From Rugamonas brunnea (GTDB taxonomy: Bacteria; Pseudomonadota; Gammaproteobacteria; Burkholderiales; Burkholderiaceae_D): 64,000 nt of DNA. The translations under genes were made by a program, and so were the position numbers. Of the stretch, positions 37,590-46,957 are shown piece after piece. The notes beneath the pieces are model-generated. The model did not search any database. It was not told where the DNA came from and worked only from the letters and a program-made list of their open reading frames with translations. Each line of letters opens with the position of its first letter. The stretch's first letter is position 1. The stretch covers positions 310,001 to 374,000 of the forward strand of contig NZ_JACEZT010000001.1 of assembly GCF_014042345.1 (NCBI RefSeq), in the 5' to 3' direction.

Positions 37590-38671
37590 TATTTCTCCAG
37601 GAGGGATTGCGGCACCATCACTTCGCCGCGCATGATCAGGCGCGCCGTGCGCAGCAGCGCCGCACGCACGACTTTCTGTGGATCGGCCGGGTCCAGCGCC
37701 AGGTCGACGCTGAATTCACCGGTCGGGTGTTCCACCGAGATGACCTTGGCCTCCCCTTCCGGCACGATGGCCAGGCCGTCGGCCACCGAGCCGCGCAGCA
37801 CGCAGGCCGTGGCCACGGTGACGGCGGCCAGCACGCCGATGGCGTCGTGGCAGACGTGGGGGATGAAGCTGCGGGTGCTGATATTGCCGCCGTCGCGGGG
37901 CGCAGCGATCAGGGTCATCTTCGGATAATTCTTGCTGGTGACGTCGCCCAGGCCCATGGCGTGGCCACAGGCGATACGCAGGCGCTCGACGCGCTGCTTG
38001 AGTTCCGTGTCCGCATTCAGCGCTTCCACTGTCTCGTAGCCGGTGCGGCCCACGGCCTGCGCCTTGAACAGCACCAGCGGCATGCCGTTGTCGATGCAGG
38101 TCACCTCGACGCCGTCGATCACGTCGCGCACCTGGCCGGTCGGCAGCAGGCCGGCGCAGACCGAACCGGCCGTGTCGAGGAAATTGATGGTGATGGGGGC
38201 GCTGGTGCCGGGCACGCCGTCGATGCGGGCGTCGCCTTCGTAGGCCACCTGGCCACCCGGCGTTTGCACGGTGATATCGCATTGCATGTCCGTGTTCAGC
38301 GTCAGCACCCGCAGCGTGGTTTGCTCGCCCTGGGCGCTGGCCAGGCCCGTCTCCAGGGCGAACGGCACCACGGCGGCCAGCATGTTGCCGCAGTTGGGCG
38401 TGGTGTCCACGGTGTCCTTGTTCGGTTGCAGCTGCGCGAACAGGAAATCCAGGTCCACGCCCGGCACCGCGCTCTTGCGCACGATACCGACCTTGCTGGT
38501 GAGCGGGTGGCCGCCGCCCAGGCCGTCGATCTGGCGCGGGTCGGGCGAGCCCATCACGGCCAGCAGCACCTTGTCGCGCTGCGCCTGTTCGGCCGGCAGG
38601 TCGGATTCGAGGAAGAACGGCCCCCGGGAGGTGCCGCCGCGCATGAAGAGGGTTTTGATTGGGGTTTGCAT
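37589..38671 (-). CDS. galD: 4-Oxalomesaconate tautomerase
   Basis: A 360-residue PrpF/GalD-family isomerase with a diaminopimelate-epimerase-like fold: FMRGGTSRGPFF at the N-terminus, GGGHPLTSKVGIV, and TPNCGNMLAAVVPFA. It interconverts keto and enol forms of 4-oxalomesaconate so that the hydratase can act. It is the first gene of the operon galD-ligJ-ligK-DUF1932-ligI-ligA-ligB-ligC-AKR. The ATG at 38671 is taken because it starts the conserved region; the ribosome site is weak. The promoter must lie in the 85 bases between it and the puuB-like gene, where the pentamer tagat is repeated (about 38710-38735, minus strand). Confidence 0.9.
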   Translation of the reverse strand: MQTPIKTLFMRGGTSRGPFFLESDLPAEQAQRDKVLLAVMGSPDPRQIDGLGGGHPLTSKVGIVRKSAVPGVDLDFLFAQLQPNKDTVDTTPNCGNMLAAVVPFALETGLASAQGEQTTLRVLTLNTDMQCDITVQTPGGQVAYEGDARIDGVPGTSAPITINFLDTAGSVCAGLLPTGQVRDVIDGVEVTCIDNGMPLVLFKAQAVGRTGYETVEALNADTELKQRVERLRIACGHAMGLGDVTSKNYPKMTLIAAPRDGGNISTRSFIPHVCHDAIGVLAAVTVATACVLRGSVADGLAIVPEGEAKVISVEHPTGEFSVDLALDPADPQKVVRAALLRTARLIMRGEVMVPQSLLEK

Positions 38672-38756
38672 GATGGAGCCATTGTGCGACGGCGGCGAAC
38701 CACAACCAATGAGCATAGCAATCTAGCAGTTATCTAATTTTGCGATATCACCCCCT

Positions 38757-40046
38757 TCAACGCCAGCGTTCCAGCACCTGGAAGTACCACATCCCCAGCG
38801 CCAGGATCTGCCGCCCCATCCAGTCGCCCACGGGCGCGCGCACGTGGCGGAAGCCGTGGAACAGGTCGAAGCGCTCCATGGTGCCGCAGATCGCCTGCGC
38901 CATCACCTCGCCCACGATGTGCGAGGTGGCCAGACCGTGGCCCGAATATCCCTGCGCGTACCAGACGTTGGGCGCCAGCTTGCCCAGCTGCGGTATGCGG
39001 TTGAACACGATACCCATGTCGCAGCTCCACTGGAACGCGATCTCCACGCCCCGCAACTGCGGGAAGGTGCGCTCGATGCAGGGCCGCAGCTCGGCCGCGA
39101 TGTCGCGCGTGGTCTTGCCCGAGTAATTGGCGCCGCCGCCAAACAGCAGCCGGCCATCGGCCGTCATCCGGTAGTAGTCAAGCACGAAGCGGCTGTCGTA
39201 CACGGCCACGTCGTGCGGGTTGAGCTGGCGCGCCAGCTCGCCCAGCGGCGCGGTGGTGACGATACCGCCCGGTGCCGGGAAGATGGTGCCGCTCAGTTTG
39301 CGCCGTTCAAGCTTGTGGCTCACGTCGCCGGCCAGCAGGATCTGGTCGGCGATGACGGTGCCATGTTCCAGCCGCAGCCGGGGCGTGGCGCCGTGGACGA
39401 TCTCCAGCACCGGCGACTGTTCAAAGATCCGCCCGCCCAGCCCGGCCAGTGCGCCCGCCTCGCCCAGGCACAGGTTAAGCGGGTGCAGGTGCAGGTTGTT
39501 GCGGTTGTGGATGCCGCCGTGGTACAGCGGCGTATCGAGCAGGCCGGGGATATCGTCCCGCTCCAGCCAGCGCACCTGGTCGCCCATGCCGCGCCGGACC
39601 AACTCGTCGTAGGCCGCGCGCATGGCCGGCACGTGGCTGGGCTTGTAGGCCGCGTGCAGATGGCCGGACTTGAGGTCGCAGGCGATGCCATAGCGTTCCA
39701 CCCGTCGCCGGATGATGTCCTGCCCGCGCCAGCGCAGAGACCAGATGAAATCGTCGGCCGCCTGCCGGCCGATGCGCCTCACCAGCTGGCGCTCCATGGC
39801 CGCGTCGCCCGACAGGCTACCCGTCACCTGCCCGCCGTTGCGGCCGGACTGCCCCCAGCCGATGCGGTTGGCCTCCAGCAGCACCACCCGCTTGCCCTGC
39901 TCGGCCAGTTCCAGCGCGCTGGCCAGGCCCGTGAAGCCACCGCCGATCACGGCCACGTCGGCCCGCACCTCCCCTTCCAGCCGGGGATAGGTCACGGCGC
40001 TGTTGGCGGTGGCGTTGTAATAGGATGCGATACGTTCAGTACTCAT
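38757..40046 (-). CDS. puuB: FAD-dependent amine oxidoreductase, PuuB-like
   Basis: A 429-residue DAO-family flavoprotein with DVAVIGGGFTGLASALELAEQG and the glycine-rich GWGQSGRNGGQV typical of gamma-glutamylputrescine oxidase. The C-terminal part has WYAQGYSGHGLATSHIVGE. PuuB oxidises gamma-glutamylputrescine to the aldehyde, releasing ammonia and peroxide. It is 10 bases downstream of a PuuA-like gene and has a strong gaggagg site. Other substrates in this family include related glutamylated amines. Confidence 0.87.
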   Translation of the reverse strand: MSTERIASYYNATANSAVTYPRLEGEVRADVAVIGGGFTGLASALELAEQGKRVVLLEANRIGWGQSGRNGGQVTGSLSGDAAMERQLVRRIGRQAADDFIWSLRWRGQDIIRRRVERYGIACDLKSGHLHAAYKPSHVPAMRAAYDELVRRGMGDQVRWLERDDIPGLLDTPLYHGGIHNRNNLHLHPLNLCLGEAGALAGLGGRIFEQSPVLEIVHGATPRLRLEHGTVIADQILLAGDVSHKLERRKLSGTIFPAPGGIVTTAPLGELARQLNPHDVAVYDSRFVLDYYRMTADGRLLFGGGANYSGKTTRDIAAELRPCIERTFPQLRGVEIAFQWSCDMGIVFNRIPQLGKLAPNVWYAQGYSGHGLATSHIVGEVMAQAICGTMERFDLFHGFRHVRAPVGDWMGRQILALGMWYFQVLERWR

Positions 40047-40056
40047 GCCGCCCTCC

Positions 40057-41403
40057 TCACACCAGTTCCAGGTAACGCTGCAATTCCCAGTCCGTCACAC
40101 ACTGGTTGAATTGCGCCACTTCCCACTGGCGGGTCTGAACGAAGTGCTGCACGAATTCCTCGCCCAGCAGCTCGCGCGCCAGCGGCGAGCGCTCCATGGC
40201 AACTGTGGCGTCGGCCAGCGTGCGCGGCAGGCGCTCGACCGCCTCCGCGCCGCTGTTGGCGCCCGCCACCGGTGGCAGTTCCAGCGCCAGCCGGTGCTCG
40301 ATGCCATACAGGCCGGACGCCAGCGCGGCCGCCATCGCCAGGTAGGGATTGGCATCGGCGCCGGGCGTGCGGGTCTCCAGCCGCATGCTGTTCGGGCTAC
40401 CCGGGATCACGCGCAGCGCCGCGTTGCGGTTGTCCACCGCCCATGTCGGCTTGACGGGCGCCAGGTTGTGGTCCACCAGCCGCTTGTAGCTGTTGACGAA
40501 CGGCGCCAGCATCGGCAGCAGATGCGGCAGACAATGCAACTGGCCGGCGATGAAGTGGCGCATGGTGTCGCTCATCTGGTGCTCGCCGCGCGCGTCGTGG
40601 AAGCAGTTGCGGCCATCGCGCCACAGGCTCTGGTGCAGGTGCTGGCCGCAACCGGCGTAGTCGGTCGAATACTTGGCCATGAAGGTGTTGAGCAAGCCAT
40701 GGCGGCGGCCGATTTCGCGCACGGCCTGCTTGAACAGCACGGCGCGGTCGGCGCTGCGCAGCGCGTCGCCGTAGCGGATGGCGGCCTCGAAGTTGCCGGG
40801 GCCGGCCTCGGTGTGCAGCGCTTCCAGCGGCACGTCGATGGCGTTCAGGTTGGTGAACAGATCTTGCACGAAGGCATGCTGGGCATCGATGCGGAACGGC
40901 GAATAATTGGTCAGCCCATGGGTCGCCGTCTGCAACTGGCGATAGCCCTTGGCGCGCACCGACACTTCCGTCTCGTCCAGCACGAACCATTCGAATTCCG
41001 TGCCCACCTGGGCCGAATAGCCCATGGCATCGGCCTTGGCCAGCACGCGCTTGAGCAGCTGGCGCGGGCAGATCGGCAGCGGCGAGCCGTCGGCGCGCGT
41101 GTGCTCGCCCAGGATCAGCCAGCGGTTGCCGTCCCACGGCAGGCGGCGCGCGGTGGACGGGTCCAGCACCAGGCCCACGTCGGGAAAGCCGGTGTGGAAG
41201 CCGGTGAAGCTGACGTGCTGGTACAACTGGTCCTGGATATCCCAGCCAAAGACGGCGCTGGCGATGGTGCCGCCGCCGTCCAGCATGCCGGCGATTTTTT
41301 CGGCCGACAGGTGCTTGCCACGGGCCACGCCGTCGATATCGGTGACGAGGAAACGGGCATACGGTTCGCCAGCCAGCAGGTCTTTGTTGAATGTCGCATT
41401 CAT
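40057..41403 (-). CDS. puuA: Glutamine synthetase family protein, gamma-glutamylpolyamine synthetase-like
   Basis: A 448-residue GS-fold ligase. Motifs include the metal site GTEFEWFVLDE, EAGPGNFEAAI, NRNAALRVIP and RLETRTPGADANPYL. It lacks the adenylylation site of biosynthetic GlnA. PuuA-type enzymes join glutamate to putrescine, spermidine or other amines with ATP. The start is ATG at 41403 with aaggag 8 bases upstream; the longer in-frame extension is not family-like. The 173-base gap upstream carries a direct repeat. The pair with puuB defines a glutamylated-amine route. Confidence 0.87.
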   Translation of the reverse strand: MNATFNKDLLAGEPYARFLVTDIDGVARGKHLSAEKIAGMLDGGGTIASAVFGWDIQDQLYQHVSFTGFHTGFPDVGLVLDPSTARRLPWDGNRWLILGEHTRADGSPLPICPRQLLKRVLAKADAMGYSAQVGTEFEWFVLDETEVSVRAKGYRQLQTATHGLTNYSPFRIDAQHAFVQDLFTNLNAIDVPLEALHTEAGPGNFEAAIRYGDALRSADRAVLFKQAVREIGRRHGLLNTFMAKYSTDYAGCGQHLHQSLWRDGRNCFHDARGEHQMSDTMRHFIAGQLHCLPHLLPMLAPFVNSYKRLVDHNLAPVKPTWAVDNRNAALRVIPGSPNSMRLETRTPGADANPYLAMAAALASGLYGIEHRLALELPPVAGANSGAEAVERLPRTLADATVAMERSPLARELLGEEFVQHFVQTRQWEVAQFNQCVTDWELQRYLELV

Positions 41404-41480
41404 GTTGTGTGCTCCTTGATTCCTGCAGACGCGCAGGATCGCGCTGCCAGCGAACGTGCCGGTGCGCGGGTTAATCAATA

Positions 41481-41504
41481 CGAAAAATCGAAACGAAAAA
41501 TCGA
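41481..41504. promoter_or_regulatory. Direct repeat upstream of the PuuA-like gene
   Basis: Two identical 11-mers cgaaaaatcga stand at 41481-41491 and 41494-41504, 13 bases apart, about 80 bases upstream of the puuA-like start in an otherwise GC-rich region. This may be an operator, for example for the TetR regulator encoded just upstream. No good -35/-10 pair is visible. Confidence 0.4.
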
Positions 41505-41576
41505 GACTGAAAATCAGGATGAAACGGGGATTGGTGGCGCAGCCGCGCGGGCCGGCCACCGGGAGCGGGAGCGCCC

Positions 41577-42347
41577 TTAGATGACGTCTGGCGGGGCTTC
41601 AGGACGGGGCTTCGCCCACGACGCGGGCTGGGCCTGTTCATTCAACAGCATCAGGTGGCTGGCCAGCGCGTGGCGGCAGATCCGGTGGTTGGTATCGAAG
41701 AAGGCGGAATGCGCGGCGCCGCGCATCAGCGACTCGATCAGCAGGTGGTGGTCGAGGATGGTGATGGTGCGCGCGGTGGCACTGCACTGCTCACGGCTCA
41801 CGTACGGCAGCAGCGCCGACATGGCGTCGGTCAGCAGGGCGTTCACTTGCAGGTCGATCTCCTCCTCCAGGGCCGTCAAGGCCGGCACGGAGGCGAGCAG
41901 CGAGATCAGCACGCTCACGCCGGGCACCTGCTGGTACAGCGGGCGCACCGCGTCGTACACCATGTTCAGGTAGCGGATCAGGTCCACGCAGCCGGTTTTG
42001 GACGGGTGGATCGCCTCCACCGCATCCTTGACCCGCTCCAGCCACTGGCTGGCCAGCGCGTGCACGACGGACTCCTTGTTGGGGAAGTACTCGTACAAGC
42101 CGCCCACCGACAGGCCCGCCGCCTCGGCGATGCGCTTGGTGGTCAGCTTGGCCAGGCCACCGCGCGCGATTTCCTCGCCGGCGGCCTTCAGGATCACCTC
42201 TATCGTCTTGATGCCGCGCTCCTGTTGCGGAATGCGCCGCTTGCCAGCGGACTGGCGCGCGGGCCGGGCCTGCTCGGACCCGGGCGCCTGCAAGGGAGTG
42301 GTTTCTTTATGCATCGGTACAGAAACGTTATGTTGGACGGTGTCCAT
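41577..42347 (-). CDS. TetR-family regulator
   Basis: A 256-residue protein with a TetR helix-turn-helix at about residues 65-110: TTKRIAEAAGLSVGGLYEYFPNKESVV. The N-terminus is a long basic arm (about 45 residues) and the remaining helices form the ligand-binding part. It lies three bases downstream of an amidase gene on the same strand and upstream of puuA, so it is cotranscribed with the amidase block and probably controls this block or puuAB. The ligand could be an amine or its aldehyde; this is inference. Confidence 0.87.
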   Translation of the reverse strand: MDTVQHNVSVPMHKETTPLQAPGSEQARPARQSAGKRRIPQQERGIKTIEVILKAAGEEIARGGLAKLTTKRIAEAAGLSVGGLYEYFPNKESVVHALASQWLERVKDAVEAIHPSKTGCVDLIRYLNMVYDAVRPLYQQVPGVSVLISLLASVPALTALEEEIDLQVNALLTDAMSALLPYVSREQCSATARTITILDHHLLIESLMRGAAHSAFFDTNHRICRHALASHLMLLNEQAQPASWAKPRPEAPPDVI

Positions 42348-42350
42348 CGA

Positions 42351-43802
42351 TTATGCCACAGCAGCCAGCGCTGGCTGCGACGCTGGCGGGAATTGTTCGA
42401 CGAACAGCTTCGAACTGCCGGCCTTCGCGTGGCTGGCCGCCACCCGGAACACGGTTTCATCGTCGAAGGCATTGGCCACGATCTGCATCCCGGTCGGCAC
42501 GCCGAGGTCGGACAGGCCGGTCGGCGCGGCCAGCACCGGATAGCGGTTGAGCAGGTTAAACGGTGGCGTCAGGCACCAGCCCAGGTAGGCGTCGTACTGG
42601 TGGCCGTGCGCTTCGATGATGGGCTCGGCCACCGGGTCCTGGTCGGCCTGCAGGGCCGTGGTCAGCATCGAGGCGCAGATGAAGGCCTGGTAGCCCTTGC
42701 CCCACACCTTGTCATGCATGTCGCGGTGCAGCTGGCGGCCCAGCACCGCGCTCGGGATGATGGACACGGCGTCGCTCTTGCCCTGCTCGCGCAACACCTC
42801 CGTGTAGCTGCACAATTTGGCCGCGTCATCCTCGCCGATATCGCCCATGAATTCATCGACGAACACGGCGCGCAGGCCGTCCAGCAGCACCTGGTTGATT
42901 TCGGCCAGATCCCAGTTCAGTTCCACCTCCTCCACGATGGCGCCCGCGCGGCGCAGGCCGTCCAGCGCGCGCAGCAGGTTGCGGTGGATGTCGTCGGCCA
43001 GCGTCGGGTTGCCGAACGCCGGGCAGTAGGCGATGCGCATGCCCTTCAGATCACCGTAGCTGGTGGGAAGCGGCGTGTAAGGCAGCGTGGTGAACGAGGA
43101 CGGATGCGGGCCGGCCACCACGTTCTGCATCAGCACCAGGTCGTCGAAGGTGCGCGTCATCGGCCCTTCCACGGCCTGCACCAGGTATTCGTCGCCCGAG
43201 GCGCAGGCCAGGCGGCCGAACGGCGGCTTGTAGCCATACACGCCGCACAGCGACGACGGCAGGCGGATCGATCCGGCCATGTCGCTGCCGGTGGCCAGCG
43301 GCGCCACGCCGGCCGCCAGCGCGGCGCCCGAGCCGCCGCTGGAACCGCCGCACGAGTAATCGAGCGCCCACGGGTTGCGGGTCACGCCGTACATCTTGCT
43401 CCAGGTGTGGCCCAGCACGCAGAACTCAGGATTGGTGGCCTGGAAGTAGGGAATCGCGCCCGCCTCCAGCAGCTTGTCGACGATGGGATGGTTTTCGGTG
43501 GCGACGCGGTCCTTGAACACCAGCGAGGCCAGTGGACGCGGCCAGCCCTTGACGGCCGTCTCCTCCTTGACGATCACGGGCACGCCTTCCAGCGGGCGGG
43601 CCGTGCCTTCGGCGTAGCGCCGGCGCGACTCGCGCGCCATGGTGCGTGCCTGCTCCAGTTGCAGGCTGGCGGCGCTGTTGACGGTGGCTTGCTGGGCCTG
43701 CGCCGTTTCGATCAGGGTCTCCAGCACGGCGACCGGGTCCAGCGTGCCGGCGCGGAATTGTGCCAGCAGTTCAGTGGCGGAGGTGTAGGGAATGGAATGC
43801 AT
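42351..43802 (-). CDS. Amidase (amidase-signature family), first of two
   Basis: A 483-residue amidase with the Ser-cisSer-Lys catalytic triad: Lys in VIVKEETAVKG, cis-Ser in CGGSSGGSGAALAAG and nucleophile Ser in GSDMAGSIRLPSS. It hydrolyses carboxylic amides in the cytoplasm. It is downstream of an aldehyde dehydrogenase gene (24 bases) and followed by the TetR gene. It differs clearly in sequence from the second amidase in this block, so the two probably have different substrates. Aryl or acyl amides are both possible. Confidence 0.87.
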   Translation of the reverse strand: MHSIPYTSATELLAQFRAGTLDPVAVLETLIETAQAQQATVNSAASLQLEQARTMARESRRRYAEGTARPLEGVPVIVKEETAVKGWPRPLASLVFKDRVATENHPIVDKLLEAGAIPYFQATNPEFCVLGHTWSKMYGVTRNPWALDYSCGGSSGGSGAALAAGVAPLATGSDMAGSIRLPSSLCGVYGYKPPFGRLACASGDEYLVQAVEGPMTRTFDDLVLMQNVVAGPHPSSFTTLPYTPLPTSYGDLKGMRIAYCPAFGNPTLADDIHRNLLRALDGLRRAGAIVEEVELNWDLAEINQVLLDGLRAVFVDEFMGDIGEDDAAKLCSYTEVLREQGKSDAVSIIPSAVLGRQLHRDMHDKVWGKGYQAFICASMLTTALQADQDPVAEPIIEAHGHQYDAYLGWCLTPPFNLLNRYPVLAAPTGLSDLGVPTGMQIVANAFDDETVFRVAASHAKAGSSKLFVEQFPPASQPALAAVA

Positions 43803-43826
43803 AGTGGTTCCGTTGTAATAAATGCG

Positions 43827-45356
43827 TTAAATAGTGGTGGCGGCCTGCGCGGGATAGAACGCCTCGTCCGGGCGCGGCAGCCACCAGTCGTGGATGCGCG
43901 GCGCGTGGTCTAGGATCACCATCTTGGTGCGGCGGAAGGCGTCCAGCCCCTGGCTGCCCAGCTCACAACCGAGGCCCGACATCTTGGCGCCGCTGAATGG
44001 CAGCGCGTCGTTGTCGATGAGCGGGTTGTTAATCCAGACCATGCCCGATTCGAGCCGGTCGGCCGCTTCCATGGCCTCGGCCAGGTTGGTGGTGAAGACG
44101 GAGGCGCCCAGGCCGAATTCGCTGTCGTTGGCCAGCCGCAGCGCCGTGTCGAAGTCCGGCACGCGGCAGATCGCCGCCACCGGGCCAAAGCACTCCTCGC
44201 GCATGATGGCCATGTCCGGCGTCACGCCCGTCAGGATGGTGGGCTCATAGAACCAGCCCGGCCCGCAGTTGTCGGGAATGCGGCCGCCGCAGACGATGGT
44301 GGCGCCCTGCTCCACCGCCTGGCCCACCAGCCGCGCCACCTTGTCGCGCGCGGCGCGGCTCACCAGCGGGCCGATTTCGGCCATGCCCATACCGTCGCCC
44401 ACGCGCAGCTGGCGCGTGCGGCGCGCGAATTCGGCCACGAAGGCGTCGTGCACCGCGTCCTCGACGAAGAAGCGCTCCGACGAGGTGCACACCTGGCCGC
44501 TGAGCAGGAAGGCGGAATTGACGCAGCCGGCGGCCGCCACGTCCAGCGGCGCATGGCGTGAGATGATCATCGGATCGCTGCCGCCGGCCTCCAGCACGCA
44601 AGGCTTCATGCGCTGGGCGCAGGCCGCGCCCACGGCCTGCGCGGCCGCCACGCTGCCCGTGAACGCCACGGCGTGGGTGCCGGGCGACTGGATCAGCGCC
44701 TGCGCGGTGGCCGCGTCGCCGGGCAGGCAGGCCATCAGGCCGGCCGGCAGCGCGGCGAAGTAGTCCATGAAGCGCAACGTGCACAGCGACGTGGCCTCGG
44801 CCGGCTTGACGATGCAGGCATTACCGGCCGCCAGCGAGGCGGCCACCGTCCAGCACAACAGCAGGATCGGATAGTTGAACGGCAGGATATGCACGCTCAC
44901 CCCATACGGCTCATAGCGCATGTGCTGGAACGAGCCGGCCAGGTTGGTGCCGGCCACCTTGCCGCCGTCGTTGCGCGCCATCTCCGCGTAGTAGCGGAAC
45001 ACCGAGGCGCAGATGGACAGCTCGCCCATCGCGTCCGGATACGGCTTGCCCATCTCGCGGCAGACCAGTTGCGCCAGCTCGCTGCGGCCGGGCGAGTTCT
45101 CCAGCCCGTCGGCGATCCGGTGCAGCAGTGCCGCGCGCGACTGGGTGTCCGTGGCGCGCCACTGGCGCTGGGCGGCGTTGGCCGCGTCCACGGCGCGCTG
45201 CACGTCGGCCTCGTCGCACACCGGGTAATGGCCCACCACGGCCAGCGTGGCGGGGTTGACCGACTCCTTGTGCCGCGCGCTGAGCGGCGCCGCATAGGCG
45301 CCCTGCAGGTACACTTGCGGGCGTTGCGGCGTGAATCCGGATGCTTGCATCACCAT
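43827..45356 (-). CDS. Aldehyde dehydrogenase (succinate-semialdehyde-dehydrogenase-like)
   Basis: A 509-residue NAD(P)-dependent aldehyde dehydrogenase. The catalytic Cys is in SGQVCTSSERFF near residue 290 and the general-base Glu in VLEAGGSDPM, where the usual LELGG has become LEAGG. It probably oxidises the aldehyde produced by the amine oxidase located three bases upstream (amine oxidase, then this gene), for example an aminoaldehyde or semialdehyde. The start at 45356 could alternatively be the Met two codons later. Confidence 0.87.
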   Translation of the reverse strand: MVMQASGFTPQRPQVYLQGAYAAPLSARHKESVNPATLAVVGHYPVCDEADVQRAVDAANAAQRQWRATDTQSRAALLHRIADGLENSPGRSELAQLVCREMGKPYPDAMGELSICASVFRYYAEMARNDGGKVAGTNLAGSFQHMRYEPYGVSVHILPFNYPILLLCWTVAASLAAGNACIVKPAEATSLCTLRFMDYFAALPAGLMACLPGDAATAQALIQSPGTHAVAFTGSVAAAQAVGAACAQRMKPCVLEAGGSDPMIISRHAPLDVAAAGCVNSAFLLSGQVCTSSERFFVEDAVHDAFVAEFARRTRQLRVGDGMGMAEIGPLVSRAARDKVARLVGQAVEQGATIVCGGRIPDNCGPGWFYEPTILTGVTPDMAIMREECFGPVAAICRVPDFDTALRLANDSEFGLGASVFTTNLAEAMEAADRLESGMVWINNPLIDNDALPFSGAKMSGLGCELGSQGLDAFRRTKMVILDHAPRIHDWWLPRPDEAFYPAQAATTI

Positions 45357-45359
45357 CGG

Positions 45360-46940
45360 TCAAGCCCCCTTCAACGCCAGCAGGATGGCCTTGGCGCACT
45401 TCTGGCCCGTCTCCACGGCGCCGTTCAGGAAGCCCGAGTGCTGGACCGAGGCATGTTCGCCCGCGAAGTGGCAGTTCCCCTGGCGCACGCCCGCGTAGCC
45501 GTAGTACGCCGTGTAGCTACCCACCGGGTGCGCGGTGTACGCGCCCTTGCTCCACGGGTTGCCTGGCCAGTAGTTGAGGATGGCGCGGCCGTTCCACAGC
45601 GGCTTGAGGCCGGGGAAGGTCAGGTTCAGGCCATCGAGCAGGTCGCTGGCTTTCTGGTTCAGCGGCTTGTTGTTCATCGCCACGGCCACCTGGTCGCCCG
45701 AGAAGCTGGTCAGGATGCCTTCCGTTCCCGGTTGCGCGCGCGTCACTTCCCAGCTGATCTGGTAGCCCGTGTCGCCGTCGCTCAGGCCCGTGTAGCCCTG
45801 CTCGCGCCACAGGCGGCGGCTGAACTGCATCTGGAATTTCGCGTGCATGCCCATCTTGAACTGCTGGATGGTGGTGACCTTGCGGGTGTCGAAGCCGGCC
45901 TGGCTGTAGTCGACCGAACTTTGCAGGATGGAGAACGGCAGCGCCAGCACCACGTGGTCGGCCGTCACCTGCACCACGCCCTGGCTGGTGCTGAAGGTCA
46001 GCGTGTAGGACTGGTCGCCGTTGCGCACGATGCGGGTCAGCGCGTAGCCCTTGACGATCTGGTTGCTGTCCAGCGTGGCCGCCATGCGCGTGACCAGTTG
46101 GTCGTTGCCGCCACGGATGTGGAAACGCTCGTCCGAGCCATGCTTGGCGAAGAAGCCCACCAGGTCCAGCGCGCTGGTCTGGGTGGCGGCGATGCCGGCC
46201 GAGGCATCCATCAGCAGCTTGAGCAGCTTGCCCAGGCGCGAATCGAGGCCGCCCGGCACGTATTGGGTGATGTAGTCCGTGACGGACATCTGATCGAGCT
46301 CGTAGCCGCGCTGGGTGTAATTGTCGAAGGTTTGCGGCCACGGCGCGGAACGGTTGTCGGCGTCGATCTGGTTGCTGATGGCCGAGAAGTCGGCCACCTG
46401 CTCGTCCCAGGTATAGCGGCCGCCGTCGATCCAGAACGTCAGCTCGCCGCCGGCGTCCGCATCGTAGGCCGCCAGGTCGTCCAGCGTCAGGCCCAGGTCG
46501 AAGGCCAGGCCGCGCAGTTCCAGGTGGTCGGTGTCGATCAGCTCCCCGCCGTTCTCCGACACCTGGCCGGGGAAGGTGGTGGTGTTGGACCAGCAGCGCC
46601 CCCCCAGCCGGTCCGAGGCCTCGTACACGGTGGCGTTCACGCCGGCCTGCTTGAGCTGGTAGGCGCAAGTGAGGCCGCCCAGGCCGGCGCCGACGATGGC
46701 AATGCGCGCGGTGCTGTCGAAGCGCAGCGCGCGCGCCGCCGCCATCACCGGGCTGGCGCCCAGCAGCGCGACCGAACCGGCGGCCGACATCTTGAGCAGC
46801 GTGCGGCGTTGTTGCTGCCGTTGCCGCTGCTGCTGTTGGTACAGTTCGCGCGCGGCCTCGGTCGACATGCCGTGTTCATTGCGCAGGCGTGCCACGTCCA
46901 TCACGGACGCCAGGAGTCGCTTCAGGGGAGAATGTGCCAT
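45360..46940 (-). CDS. Flavin-containing amine oxidase with Tat signal
   Basis: A 526-residue flavin amine oxidase. The FAD fold is ARIAIVGAGLGGLTCAYQLKQAG with the second motif ASDRLGGRCWS; the C-terminal FAD segment is CHFAGEHASVQHSGFLNGAVETG. The N-terminus has a Gln/Arg-rich stretch (QQQQRQRQQQRR) leading into a twin-arginine signal, RR at residues 45-46 followed by TLLKMSAAGSVALLGA, so export to the periplasm via Tat is likely. It oxidises a primary or secondary amine to aldehyde, ammonia and peroxide. Relatives include putrescine, histamine and pseudooxynicotine oxidases. It lies between an APC permease and an aldehyde dehydrogenase. Confidence 0.87.
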   Translation of the reverse strand: MAHSPLKRLLASVMDVARLRNEHGMSTEAARELYQQQQRQRQQQRRTLLKMSAAGSVALLGASPVMAAARALRFDSTARIAIVGAGLGGLTCAYQLKQAGVNATVYEASDRLGGRCWSNTTTFPGQVSENGGELIDTDHLELRGLAFDLGLTLDDLAAYDADAGGELTFWIDGGRYTWDEQVADFSAISNQIDADNRSAPWPQTFDNYTQRGYELDQMSVTDYITQYVPGGLDSRLGKLLKLLMDASAGIAATQTSALDLVGFFAKHGSDERFHIRGGNDQLVTRMAATLDSNQIVKGYALTRIVRNGDQSYTLTFSTSQGVVQVTADHVVLALPFSILQSSVDYSQAGFDTRKVTTIQQFKMGMHAKFQMQFSRRLWREQGYTGLSDGDTGYQISWEVTRAQPGTEGILTSFSGDQVAVAMNNKPLNQKASDLLDGLNLTFPGLKPLWNGRAILNYWPGNPWSKGAYTAHPVGSYTAYYGYAGVRQGNCHFAGEHASVQHSGFLNGAVETGQKCAKAILLALKGA

Positions 46941-46957
46941 GTTGTCTCTTTCTGTTG

